DNA of 64,000 bases, taken from NCBI RefSeq assembly GCF_028283705.1, contig NZ_JAPWKD010000020.1, positions 62,001 to 126,000 of the forward strand, written 5' to 3'. The notes beneath the pieces are model-generated. The model saw only the letters and a program-made list of their open reading frames with translations, ran no database searches and was not told the DNA's origin. Position numbers and translations under genes: made by a program. The stretch is from Pantoea sp. GTDB taxonomy: Bacteria > Pseudomonadota > Gammaproteobacteria > Enterobacterales > Enterobacteriaceae. The first letter of the stretch is position 1, and each line of letters opens with the position of its first letter. Positions 48,491 to 55,857 of this stretch are shown piece by piece.

Positions 48491-49291
48491 TCAGTGTGTT
48501 TTCAGTTCAGGGCGAGCAAAGCGACGGTTCTCAAGGACCGGCAATACGCTACGTGCATAGGCAATACGTTGTGGATCGAGGTCGGCAAATACCAGTGCCG
48601 CTGACTCCGGTGCTTTGGCAATCGCTACACCAAGTGGATCGATAACCAGGCTGTTGCCGATGTTGCGCGGACCACATTCTCCCACCGCCACCATATAGCA
48701 GGTGTTCTCCAGCGCACGTGCCGTGGTCAATAACTCCCAGTGCATCTCTTTCAGTGGCCCTTTCACCCAGGCCGCAGGCAGCACCAACACATCGGCACCA
48801 TCCAGTACCAGACGACGAGCCAGCTCAGGGAAACGGACGTCATAACAGGTCATCAGACCCACCTTCATTCCCGCCACTTCAACCAGTGGCGGAATGACAT
48901 GGCCGGGGTTAACACGCTGTGATTCCTGCATGGCAAAGGCGTCATACAGGTGCAATTTTTCGTATTCCGCGATGATTTCGCCATTACGAATGGCGATCAG
49001 CACGTTAAGCGCCTTCTGCCCTTCGGTTGGCACGTGTACGCTCATCATGGTGGTCAGCGTGTTACCTTTGCTGGCCGCGAGGATCTGCGTCAGAAACGGG
49101 CCATCGAGCGGTTGGGCTGCTTTCAGCACCAGATCCGGATCGGCAATATCACGCGCCAACACGCCTTCCGGCAGCACCAGCAAATCCGCTCCGCCCGCCA
49201 GTGCGTTATTCATCAGGCCGATGCAGATATCGGCGTTTTCCTGCCATTCGCGGCTGACCGCAAATTGCCCCATCGCTACTTTCATCATCAT
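48491..49291 (-). CDS. YbeM-like nitrilase-family amidase (deaminated-glutathione amidase type)
   Basis: The 266-residue carbon-nitrogen hydrolase has the Glu-Lys-Cys triad: Glu in LVLPEGVLARD (about 42), Lys in YEKLHLYDAFA (about 115) and Cys in LMTCYDVRFPE (about 150). It resembles E. coli YbeM, including KLHLYDAFA and the LPAAWV-GPLKE-HW block. The family hydrolyses deaminated glutathione, a metabolite-repair reaction. It occupies the same syntenic slot as ybeM between tatE and cspE/pagP. Here it is the second gene of a transporter operon, overlapping the upstream gene by 4 nt, so its substrate may differ. Confidence 0.85.
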   Translation of the reverse strand: MMMKVAMGQFAVSREWQENADICIGLMNNALAGGADLLVLPEGVLARDIADPDLVLKAAQPLDGPFLTQILAASKGNTLTTMMSVHVPTEGQKALNVLIAIRNGEIIAEYEKLHLYDAFAMQESQRVNPGHVIPPLVEVAGMKVGLMTCYDVRFPELARRLVLDGADVLVLPAAWVKGPLKEMHWELLTTARALENTCYMVAVGECGPRNIGNSLVIDPLGVAIAKAPESAALVFADLDPQRIAYARSVLPVLENRRFARPELKTH

Positions 49292-50247
49292 TCCCCCTGC
49301 GTCACCGCCGGAAAGATCGCTTCCGGCGTCAGCAATGTTTTGGTTAAGCCCTGTTCAAACAACTCGCTGGCAAAATCGGCAATCATCTTTTTGTTAGCGG
49401 CAAATCCGTTTTGATTCCAGTCGGCCGGTAATTCCTGCGCGGTACGTCGCAAATCATCCAGCAACCACGGCGTGGTGTCGGCGTATTTCTCGCGTTTCTT
49501 CATCCATAGCTGGTACGAACGATCGATGATCTCACTCAACGCCTGTGGCAGCCACGGATGTTGTTCCGCCAGTGCGGGTTTCAGCGCCAGAATATGAATC
49601 CCCGGCACATAACCAACACGATTAAAGTAATCACGCTCGGCGCTGGCGAAATCAACTTGTAGCTGACGCAGCCCCGATTCCGGCAGAAAGAAACCTTCCG
49701 GCATAAACGGGGTGAAAACCGCATCCAGCTCACCGGCCTTCAGCAGCTCGATTAATGGGCGTTCGCCGGGGGCGACTTCAATACGTCCCGGACGGCCAAA
49801 GCCCGCGAGACGATCAACAATCGGGTGCTCCGCTGTCAGGCGGCCCGCAAACCAGTACGCATCATCAATACCAACACCGGCTTCACGCAGCACGGTGCGC
49901 GTCCAGGTATTGCCGGAATCCTGCCAGCCCGTGACACCGATTTTTTTTCCTTTCAGCTGAGCCGGGGTGGTAATCGGACTCTCGGCGGTGGTGATGATGC
50001 AACGCTGACGAAAGCCACGCATCAGAAAGTGTGGCAGACCAAGCAGCGAGGTGTCGCCTTTCGCACGTGACTGGGCATAACGGCTGAACGACACCTCACC
50101 GGCATCGTATTTGTCGCTGCTGCCCAGGTTATCAACCAGCGTGCCGACGCGGTCAATTTCCAGCTGAAATCCTTCCGGCTTGATATCGCCGAGTGCCAGC
50201 GGTGTAAAGTAATCCCAGTCACGAACCGCCAGTCTGATGGTTACCAT
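49288..50247 (-). CDS. 4,5-dihydroxyphthalate decarboxylase-like / SBP-fold protein without signal peptide
   Basis: The 319-residue product starts directly with a core strand (TIRLAVRDWDYFTPLALG) and has KPEGFQL, the YDAGEVSFSRYAQSRAKGD block and LKGKKIGVTGWQDSGNTWTR. This pattern belongs to the 4,5-dihydroxyphthalate decarboxylase-like branch of periplasmic-binding-protein folds. No signal peptide is present, so it is cytoplasmic, arguing for an enzyme or sensor rather than a transporter component. It is the first gene of the five-gene operon and divergent from the MocR regulator. The actual reaction is unknown. Confidence 0.75.
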   Translation of the reverse strand: MVTIRLAVRDWDYFTPLALGDIKPEGFQLEIDRVGTLVDNLGSSDKYDAGEVSFSRYAQSRAKGDTSLLGLPHFLMRGFRQRCIITTAESPITTPAQLKGKKIGVTGWQDSGNTWTRTVLREAGVGIDDAYWFAGRLTAEHPIVDRLAGFGRPGRIEVAPGERPLIELLKAGELDAVFTPFMPEGFFLPESGLRQLQVDFASAERDYFNRVGYVPGIHILALKPALAEQHPWLPQALSEIIDRSYQLWMKKREKYADTTPWLLDDLRRTAQELPADWNQNGFAANKKMIADFASELFEQGLTKTLLTPEAIFPAVTQGE

Positions 50248-50357
50248 AGTTATTGTTTCCCCGTTCGTTCTGATTGCAGTCAGGCTGCGTTTAGTTATTC
50301 AGCAAATAGTGCTTGAATTTGATACTAAATCGGGAATACTAACCTGAACAATAAATT

Positions 50358-50375
50358 CTTTGTTACTGAACAAAG
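50358..50375. promoter_or_regulatory. Palindrome in front of the MocR gene
   Basis: CTTTGTT-ACTG-AACAAAG is a perfect 7-bp dyad 10 bp upstream of the regulator start, in the 137-bp divergent region. It is a candidate operator for the MocR protein or its autoregulation. Confidence 0.45.
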
Positions 50376-50384
50376 GTTTTTCTT

Positions 50385-51740
50385 ATGACGCAAACGGTAG
50401 ATATTGACTGGTTCAGCGCGCAAATTACCGATGCGTCGGTGAAGGGCATTACGCTTACCGCTTCCACATTGATTCGCGATGGTCAGATTGCAGTGGGTAT
50501 GCAAATGCCCGCCGTACGCGAGCTGGCAGAGCTATTGGGCGTCAGTCCGGCGACGGTATCGGCGGCCTGGTCGCAGCTGAAAAAACAGAAAGTGCTGGCC
50601 GGTAAAGGTCGCAGTGGCGTGTGGGTGTGTGGCAATACAGTGATGCCGCGGCCGATTCGTTTTGAAAAAATCGGCAACTATGGCGATAACATCCAGGCCG
50701 ATCTGGCAATGGCTTCTCCGGACCCGGCGCTGTTACCCGATTTGCAGCCAGCGATGCTGGCTGGCCTTCAGTCGCCCCAGTTGAATAGCTATCATCGTGA
50801 AGCCATTTCACCTCAGCTACTGGCGGCGATTACACCACGCTGGCCCTACCCGGCAGAGGCATGGCTGGCGACCGATGGTGGCTTTGATGCGATGAATTTA
50901 ATCGTGCAAACGCTGCTGTCTCCTGGCGATCGGGTGGTGCTCGAAGATCCCACCGCAACACGTCTGCTGGATATGCTGGACAATATCGGCGCGGAGATTC
51001 TGCCGCTTCCCTGCGATGAACAGGGGCCGATTCCCTCCGCTTTAGCCGCACATCTGCACAAAACACCGGCGATGTTTATCTACCAGCCGCGTACCCATTC
51101 GACCACCGGACATACCGTGACGCAGCAACGCAGTGCGGAGCTGGCACGCGTATTGGCCAATAGCAAAACGCTGATTGTGGAAGATGACGGGATTGGCGAT
51201 TTGTCGCGCTGGCCGGTGTGGAGTCTCGGATACCACTTTCCCGAACGCGTGGTGCATGTCCATTCGTTTTCGAAAGCCTACGGACCGGACCTGCGGCTTG
51301 CTGTACTTTCCGCCCCCTGTGAACTGGTGAAACGTATTCAGGCATGGCGTAACTTTGGTGTCAGCTGGACCAGCCGAATTTTGCAGGATGCGGTTGCCTG
51401 GATGCTAACAGACGCCACCACGCGGCAGCAGGTAGAACAGGCAAAAAACACCTATCGGGAGCGTCGCCAGCTGCTGCTGCATGCCCTGCAGGCTCGTGGG
51501 CTGGTGCTGGCCGAACGTGATGGCCTCAGTCTATATATTCCGGTGGCGTCAGAACAATATGCCATGATTACGCTTGCCGCCCGAGGTATCGCCGCCGTGC
51601 CGGGTGAACGCTACAGCATCAATGCCGAACAATTCATTCGCGTCAGCACCGCCATGTTGCCATTGCAACAACTTGACAGCATTGCTGACGCACTGGTGAT
51701 TGCATCTGGTCGGGAAATTAACCTTAGCCCAAATCTTTGA
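50385..51740 (+). CDS. MocR-family PLP-dependent transcriptional regulator
   Basis: The 451-residue product has an N-terminal GntR-type winged helix (residues about 10-80: MPAVRELAELLGVSPATVSAAWSQL) fused to a fold-type I aminotransferase domain. The PLP Lys is in HSFSKAYGPDLRLAVL (about 296), with the DDG motif IVEDDGIGDLSRW about 30 residues before. MocR proteins sense amines or amino acids through PLP and usually control adjacent genes. It is divergent from the five-gene operon, so it probably regulates that operon. Its 3' end overlaps the convergent GNAT gene by 17 bp. Confidence 0.88.
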   Translation: MTQTVDIDWFSAQITDASVKGITLTASTLIRDGQIAVGMQMPAVRELAELLGVSPATVSAAWSQLKKQKVLAGKGRSGVWVCGNTVMPRPIRFEKIGNYGDNIQADLAMASPDPALLPDLQPAMLAGLQSPQLNSYHREAISPQLLAAITPRWPYPAEAWLATDGGFDAMNLIVQTLLSPGDRVVLEDPTATRLLDMLDNIGAEILPLPCDEQGPIPSALAAHLHKTPAMFIYQPRTHSTTGHTVTQQRSAELARVLANSKTLIVEDDGIGDLSRWPVWSLGYHFPERVVHVHSFSKAYGPDLRLAVLSAPCELVKRIQAWRNFGVSWTSRILQDAVAWMLTDATTRQQVEQAKNTYRERRQLLLHALQARGLVLAERDGLSLYIPVASEQYAMITLAARGIAAVPGERYSINAEQFIRVSTAMLPLQQLDSIADALVIASGREINLSPNL

Positions 51741-52149
51741 TGTGATAACGCGGCGATTCCACATAGCCTTCGCGCGCGTAGAACTGATTCGCTTTGAGAC
51801 GTGATGCATGGCAATGCACTTCCATGCGATCACAGCCACGCTCGCGTGCCAGTTGTTCGGCATAGCTGAGCAACTGCTGCCCGCTCCCCTTGCTGCGCTC
51901 GCCTTCGGCTATGCAGAAATAGCTGATACGGGCAAAATCGCCCGACAGCGCCAGTTGCGGGATAAAGTGGAGCGACAGAAAACCCAGCACCTGGGTGCCA
52001 TGCTCGGCCACCAGCAGCACTTCATCGGGATGGTTACAAAGCTGTGTTAATCGTGTCTCAATAAACCTTTCAGTGCCGGCATAACCCAGTTCGGTCAGCA
52101 GCGCACTCAGAGCAAAACTGTCTTTCGCCTGTGCCTGACGTATCTTCAT
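51724..52149 (-). CDS. GNAT family N-acetyltransferase
   Basis: The 141-residue product has the acetyl-CoA loop SYFCIAEGERSKGSGQQLL (about residues 75-93; the R/Q-x-x-G-x-G/A-type motif is RSKGSG) and a C-terminal NQFYAREGYVESPRYH strand typical of the fold. Substrate unknown. Convergent with, and slightly overlapping, the MocR gene. Confidence 0.85.
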   Translation of the reverse strand: MKIRQAQAKDSFALSALLTELGYAGTERFIETRLTQLCNHPDEVLLVAEHGTQVLGFLSLHFIPQLALSGDFARISYFCIAEGERSKGSGQQLLSYAEQLARERGCDRMEVHCHASRLKANQFYAREGYVESPRYHIKDLG

Positions 52150-52353
52150 CCTGCCTCCTCAGTAATCCGTTTCCTGCTGTTATATAGCGTTGTCAGCCAA
52201 AAAGCTGCAAGTAAGGATTGTTATGGGGATGTTACAGAGATTATCTGTGAGAGACGCCGCAGTTTGTGCCCTGTCATGCGCCTGTCATCAGCGCTTAAGG
52301 CAGAATTAATATTGCTTTGCCATGCTGGCCTGAACGCCACAGGAGACAACGCA

Positions 52354-52452
52354 ATGAAGAGTATGATCCCACGTACCCTGGATGAAATGCTGGCCTTATC
52401 CATCAGCACCTTCGCCCTGATCGCCTGGGCCATCATTTGGTGGCAGGTATAA
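52354..52452 (+). CDS. Small membrane protein, 32 residues
   Basis: An ATG at 52354 with AGGAGA 8 nt upstream opens MKSMIPRTLDEMLALSISTF followed by ALIAWAIIWWQV and TAA. The polar N-terminus and a single C-terminal hydrophobic helix ending in tryptophans suggest a small inner-membrane peptide. A strong terminator begins at its stop codon, which supports it being expressed. I know no homologue with an assigned function. Confidence 0.55.
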   Translation: MKSMIPRTLDEMLALSISTFALIAWAIIWWQV

Positions 52453-52478
52453 AAAAACCCGCCATAAGGCGGGTTTTT
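52451..52478. terminator. Bidirectional terminator between the 32-aa gene and cspE
   Basis: AAACCCGCC/GGCGGGTTT stem with an ATAA loop, A-tract on the left and T-tract on the right. Serves both convergent transcripts. Confidence 0.88.
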
Positions 52479-52496
52479 AGAATTCTGCGTGTTAAC

Positions 52497-52706
52497 TTAC
52501 AGAGCGATAACGTTAGCAGCAGATGGGCCTTTAGCGCCGTCAGTGATTTCAAACTCTACACGCTGACCTTCAGCCAGAGTTTTGAAGCCATTGCTCATGA
52601 TTGCAGAGAAGTGTACGAATACATCTTTGCTGCCATCTTCAGGAGTAATGAAACCGAATCCTTTAGATTCATTAAACCACTTAACGTTACCTTTGATCTT
52701 GGACAT
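52497..52706 (-). CDS. cspE: Cold-shock-like protein CspE
   Basis: The 69-residue product differs from E. coli CspE at only a few positions (IMSNG in place of IQTNG). RNP1 KGFGFI and RNP2 VFVHF are present. It is a single-strand nucleic-acid chaperone and transcription antiterminator. A leader of about 150 nt lies between it and pagP, typical of csp genes. crcB, which follows cspE in E. coli, is not present. Confidence 0.96.
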   Translation of the reverse strand: MSKIKGNVKWFNESKGFGFITPEDGSKDVFVHFSAIMSNGFKTLAEGQRVEFEITDGAKGPSAANVIAL

Positions 52707-52856
52707 CTATATTACCTTTACATGAAAAATGGACACTAAACTGTGTCGGCGTCTAGTACAGCAATTGCGGTGACATTTGTCCAGTGCGAATTGATGAAAA
52801 AGTGATAAATATCGTGTTTTTCGCCAACCTTCACACTTTCCATCCGTCTTCATCCG

Positions 52857-53429
52857 CTAAAACTGAAATCGCAACCAGGCAAAATAGACATTGCCATTAT
52901 TATAAGTACCTGGAATATAAGTCATTTGGAAGGTAACAGGACCATATCCGATAGAAGCCAACGGCAATAAAACCGGAATCGGGATATATTTCCAGTTATC
53001 CCTGGCAGTGACGCCCGCCGTGTAGCCGGCACCGATGTGAAAATTGTCGTCACTCAGCGGACGCCAGGTCGCTTCCCAGCCGTAACCGCCAATCGGTTCC
53101 CACTTGTTGAAGGAATCCTTAAACGCCATCAGGTACAGGCCATGCCAATTACCTTTGTCATCCCAGCGCGAAACACCGCCGCCCGCGCCCCATGGACGTT
53201 CGTTGTATCTGTCGATATGCTCCTGATCGTATGTCCAGCGGTTATGCCAGGTAATAGCGGGCAGATAAAAATCATAATTTTGCGGCTGCGACCAGGTCTC
53301 GGCCACATTGTCAGTAAAGGTATTCCAGCCTGATTTGATGTTTTGAGTGACGGTAGAGGCCGAGGCAGAAAACGCGCTTCCGAGGGTTAAAATACAGCCA
53401 ACACAGGCTGCCGAAATGTACCGATTCAC
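52857..53429 (-). CDS. pagP: PagP, lipid A palmitoyltransferase
   Basis: The 190-residue outer-membrane beta-barrel has a signal peptide ([20 protein letters not shown], cut near SAS-A) and the catalytic residues His in PAITWHNRW and Asp-Ser in the KDSFNKWEP region (E. coli H33, D76, S77). It transfers palmitate from phospholipid to lipid A, increasing resistance to antimicrobial peptides. The GTG at 53429 with AGGA upstream gives the family length; the open frame continues to 53498. The C-terminal [13 protein letters not shown] strand ends in Phe as outer-membrane proteins do. Confidence 0.93.
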   Translation of the reverse strand: MNRYISAACVGCILTLGSAFSASASTVTQNIKSGWNTFTDNVAETWSQPQNYDFYLPAITWHNRWTYDQEHIDRYNERPWGAGGGVSRWDDKGNWHGLYLMAFKDSFNKWEPIGGYGWEATWRPLSDDNFHIGAGYTAGVTARDNWKYIPIPVLLPLASIGYGPVTFQMTYIPGTYNNGNVYFAWLRFQF

Positions 53430-53516
53430 AACGAAGGTTCCTGTAAAACAATCCTTAAGACGACAGAGCCACGGATATCCTTCCCGGCATCTGCCCAAAA
53501 ATTAACGCTACTGTCT

Positions 53517-53540
53517 GAAAAGTTTAGTGAAAAGTTTCCT
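53517..53540. promoter_or_regulatory. Tandem direct repeat upstream of pagP
   Basis: GAAAAGTTTAGT-GAAAAGTTTCCT is a 12-bp direct repeat about 90 bp before the pagP start. Its AGTTTA/AGTTTC words resemble PhoP half-sites, but the period is 12 rather than 11 bp, so PhoP binding is uncertain. Confidence 0.3.
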
Positions 53541-53821
53541 GAAACACTCCAGGCATTGTCTGGAATTTCCGACACGCGAAGGGCGCATTTTACCATAATG
53601 ACCAAATGCTACCGGAACCGGGGATAAACGAAGGGGCTATTGGCAGAATTGATAAAATGTGCAGTCTTCTCTTAACAATCCCCTCCGGAAATGACTTAAT
53701 TTTCAGCAATCTGTGCTTCATTGTTGATAACGTAAATAAATTAATGAAATTTATCGATTGAACTAATCAGATGAATGAGATAAATCTCAGCATTCCAGGA
53801 GGGAGATAAAGAGGAATGCTG

Positions 53822-54007
53822 ATGACTATTCGTTGTAGCCGCTGTGGGTGTGTGCGTTTTTTTTATACGCTGCCCGGAACCAGACAAACCAGGCAGCAAA
53901 GTCACCACGGTGCCTGTTGTGCTGAGTGTCAAAAGCCGCTCAATCTGCGGGATGTGATTTTGCCCGTCTCGCGTCCCCACTCACCTGCCTTCACCAAAGC
54001 CGAATGA
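53822..54007 (+). CDS. Small CxxC zinc-ribbon-like protein
   Basis: The 61-residue product has CSRCGC at residues 5-10 and CCAEC near residue 34-38, a likely four-cysteine zinc site. GAGGA is 6 nt before the ATG at 53822; an ATG at 53816 is in frame. A perfect hairpin (53788-53796 with 53813-53821) closes just before the start and holds AGGAGGGAG in its loop, hinting at translational control. The remaining 3' part is Pro/Ser-rich. Function unknown. Confidence 0.6.
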   Translation: MTIRCSRCGCVRFFYTLPGTRQTRQQSHHGACCAECQKPLNLRDVILPVSRPHSPAFTKAE

Positions 54008-54014
54008 ACGGAAA

Positions 54015-54034
54015 CAGGCACCTACGGGTGCCTG
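54015..54034. terminator. Hairpin between the zinc-ribbon gene and yohP
   Basis: CAGGCACC-TACG-GGTGCCTG stem and UUCG-like loop, between convergent genes. Short T-run (TTT) on the minus strand only. Confidence 0.55.
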
Positions 54035-54040
54035 TACGCG

Positions 54041-54124
54041 TCAGAAAATCAATTTAAACACGCCGGTAATGGTTAACAACCCAACAATGAAGATGATAGC
54101 GATGATCCACAGGATTATTTTCAT
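54041..54124 (-). CDS. yohP: YohP-like small membrane protein
   Basis: The 27-residue frame begins MKIILWIIAIIFIVGLLTIT and ends GVFKLIF. It matches E. coli YohP (27 residues, MKIILW...GLL..TGVFK.IF pattern) throughout. YohP is a single-span inner-membrane protein, known as a model for SRP-dependent post-translational insertion and mRNA membrane targeting; its physiological role is open. AAGGAG lies 7 nt before the ATG. In E. coli it is elsewhere in the chromosome, so its location here is new. Confidence 0.85.
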   Translation of the reverse strand: MKIILWIIAIIFIVGLLTITGVFKLIF

Positions 54125-54173
54125 TTTCCGCTCCTTTTTACATCATTAATAGCGCCAGTTAACTCAAGTATAG

Positions 54174-54287
54174 ATGAAGATCCTGCTTCTGCTGTCAGGT
54201 GCGATAGCCATCACGTCATCATGCTGTGGTTTCGTTTACCTGATGATTATTTCTGCGAGGCCGGTCGCAGCTACAGATTTTTCTTAA
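54174..54287 (+). CDS. Possible 37-aa membrane peptide
   Basis: An ATG at 54174 opens a 37-codon frame with a hydrophobic core (ILLLLSGAIAITSSCCGFVY, then LMIISAR). It looks like a small membrane or secreted peptide, but there is no convincing ribosome-binding site and no known homologue. It is divergent from yohP. Confidence 0.25.
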   Translation: MKILLLLSGAIAITSSCCGFVYLMIISARPVAATDFS

Positions 54288-54383
54288 CTTTGCCGCTTCG
54301 TTCTCCCGCCGCCTACTGTCTAAACTTACAGCGCCTGTAGCAGGCCTCAATTGTTATCACTGCCTAAGTAACAAGGAGATTAT

Positions 54384-54629
54384 ATGAGCACGATAAATAC
54401 CAGCATGGGACGTTACAGCCTGAAGGCAAAGGACTATGGCAATCACATCAGAGGAAGCATTGCCATCAATGACGAAGGTGGCACCCAGCTCACCATGCAG
54501 GAGTTTGAAGAACATTATCTTGACGATGTCGTCAATAATGTCATTTATCCTGTCACGGGCGGGAACCGTGAAATTACCCGCGCATTGCGCGACCAAATGG
54601 TTAAAGCGGGTTTCGAACAACCGCACTGA
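54384..54629 (+). CDS. Hypothetical 81-aa protein
   Basis: The ATG has AAGGAG 8 nt upstream and the frame uses normal host codons. The protein is soluble, acidic in the middle (MQEFEEHYLDDVVNNVIYPV) and without cysteines or membrane segments. I do not recognise the family. It precedes the hcxB-like gene by 107 bp on the same strand and may have its own transcript. Confidence 0.6.
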   Translation: MSTINTSMGRYSLKAKDYGNHIRGSIAINDEGGTQLTMQEFEEHYLDDVVNNVIYPVTGGNREITRALRDQMVKAGFEQPH

Positions 54630-54735
54630 GTTTTTGGGCCACATCTTGTGGCCCTTTGCTTTCGGCAATTCTCACTTGCCGTTATTAAGCATTCGTCGCA
54701 GGATGGAGTACCTATTTTGAAAGGAGATCAACCGC

Positions 54736-55818
54736 GTGAGTGCCCTTCTTCGTATCCCTTCTTCCCGGCTCCATCAATTTGTACAGGCTATCTGGTTACA
54801 TGCAGGCAGTAGTGCCGACGAAGCACGGCTGGTCGCCGACCACCTGGTAGCAGCGAATCTGGCGGGTCATGATTCGCATGGCGTAGGCATGATCCCGAGT
54901 TATATGGTTTCTCTCTCTCAGGGTTTTCTCCAGCTTAACCAGCACACCACGGTTGAGAAAGATGTCGGCGCAGTGCTCACCCTGAGCGGTCATAATGGGT
55001 TTGGCCAGGTCGCGGCATGGGAAGCCATGAAGATGGGGATCGAGCGCGCGGCTAAATTTGGAATCGCCGCCGTTGGCCTGCACGATTCACATCATATCGG
55101 GCGCATCGGTCACTGGGCTGAACAATGTGCGGCTGCCGGGTTTGTCTCTTTTCACTTCGTCAACGTCGCGGGTGACCCGATGGTTGCACCGTTCAACGGC
55201 AGCGACCGGCGTTTTGGTACTAACCCCTTCTGTGCCATCTTCCCGCGCACCAACGCCAAACCGCTGCTGCTTGATTTCGCCACCAGCGGCATTGCCTTCG
55301 GCAAAACCCGTGTGGCATGGAACAAAGAACAGCAGGTTGCACCGGGTTATCTGATCGATCATCAGGGCAAAGGCACCACCGAACCCGGCGTGATGCATCA
55401 GGAACCTTATGGCTCGCTGCTGCCATTTGGGCTGCATAAGGGTTATGCGCTGGCTACCATGTGTGAAATTCTCGGCGGCGCGCTGTCAGGTGGACGCACC
55501 ACACATGACGAAACCCTGGTGAGCTGCCACGATGCCATCTTCAACTGCATGACCACCATCATCGTGAATCCGGAAGCCTTCGATGCACCCGCGATGCAGC
55601 AGGAAGCGGAAGCCTTCCTCAGTTGGGTAAAACGTTCGCCACAAAGCGGCGATGCGCCGATTCAGATACCGGGCGAATGGGAAGAGAACAATCGTCTGGA
55701 GCGTGAACGCGAAGGCATTCCGCTGGATACCAATAGCTGGGAAAAAATTTGCCAGGCGGCTTTACAGGCGGGGATGACGGAAGAAGAACTGGCGGCCTTC
55801 CGCGCACTGGCGCAGTAG
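54736..55818 (+). CDS. HcxB/YbiC-like hydroxycarboxylate dehydrogenase (Ldh_2 family)
   Basis: The 360-residue product follows E. coli YbiC/HcxB closely (VADHLVAANLAGHDSHGVGMIPSY, HDSHHIGRIGHWAEQCAAAGFVS, EILGGALSGGRTTH). Members are NAD(P)H-dependent 2-hydroxycarboxylate dehydrogenases such as malate/L-lactate/phenyllactate dehydrogenases. Catalytic His is in DSHHIGR (about residue 118). GTG start with AAGGAGAT 8 nt upstream. Convergent with gntT; it may act on a sugar-acid-derived hydroxyacid, but this is inference. Confidence 0.88.
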   Translation: MSALLRIPSSRLHQFVQAIWLHAGSSADEARLVADHLVAANLAGHDSHGVGMIPSYMVSLSQGFLQLNQHTTVEKDVGAVLTLSGHNGFGQVAAWEAMKMGIERAAKFGIAAVGLHDSHHIGRIGHWAEQCAAAGFVSFHFVNVAGDPMVAPFNGSDRRFGTNPFCAIFPRTNAKPLLLDFATSGIAFGKTRVAWNKEQQVAPGYLIDHQGKGTTEPGVMHQEPYGSLLPFGLHKGYALATMCEILGGALSGGRTTHDETLVSCHDAIFNCMTTIIVNPEAFDAPAMQQEAEAFLSWVKRSPQSGDAPIQIPGEWEENNRLEREREGIPLDTNSWEKICQAALQAGMTEEELAAFRALAQ

Positions 55819-55857
55819 ACCGCGAATGCTGAGGCGCCATGCCTCAGCATCTTCACA

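Noticed and set aside
50358-50375. MocR dyad as a terminator
   Set aside because: The CTTTGTT/AACAAAG stem is AT-rich and directly precedes a start codon, so an operator is more likely than a terminator.
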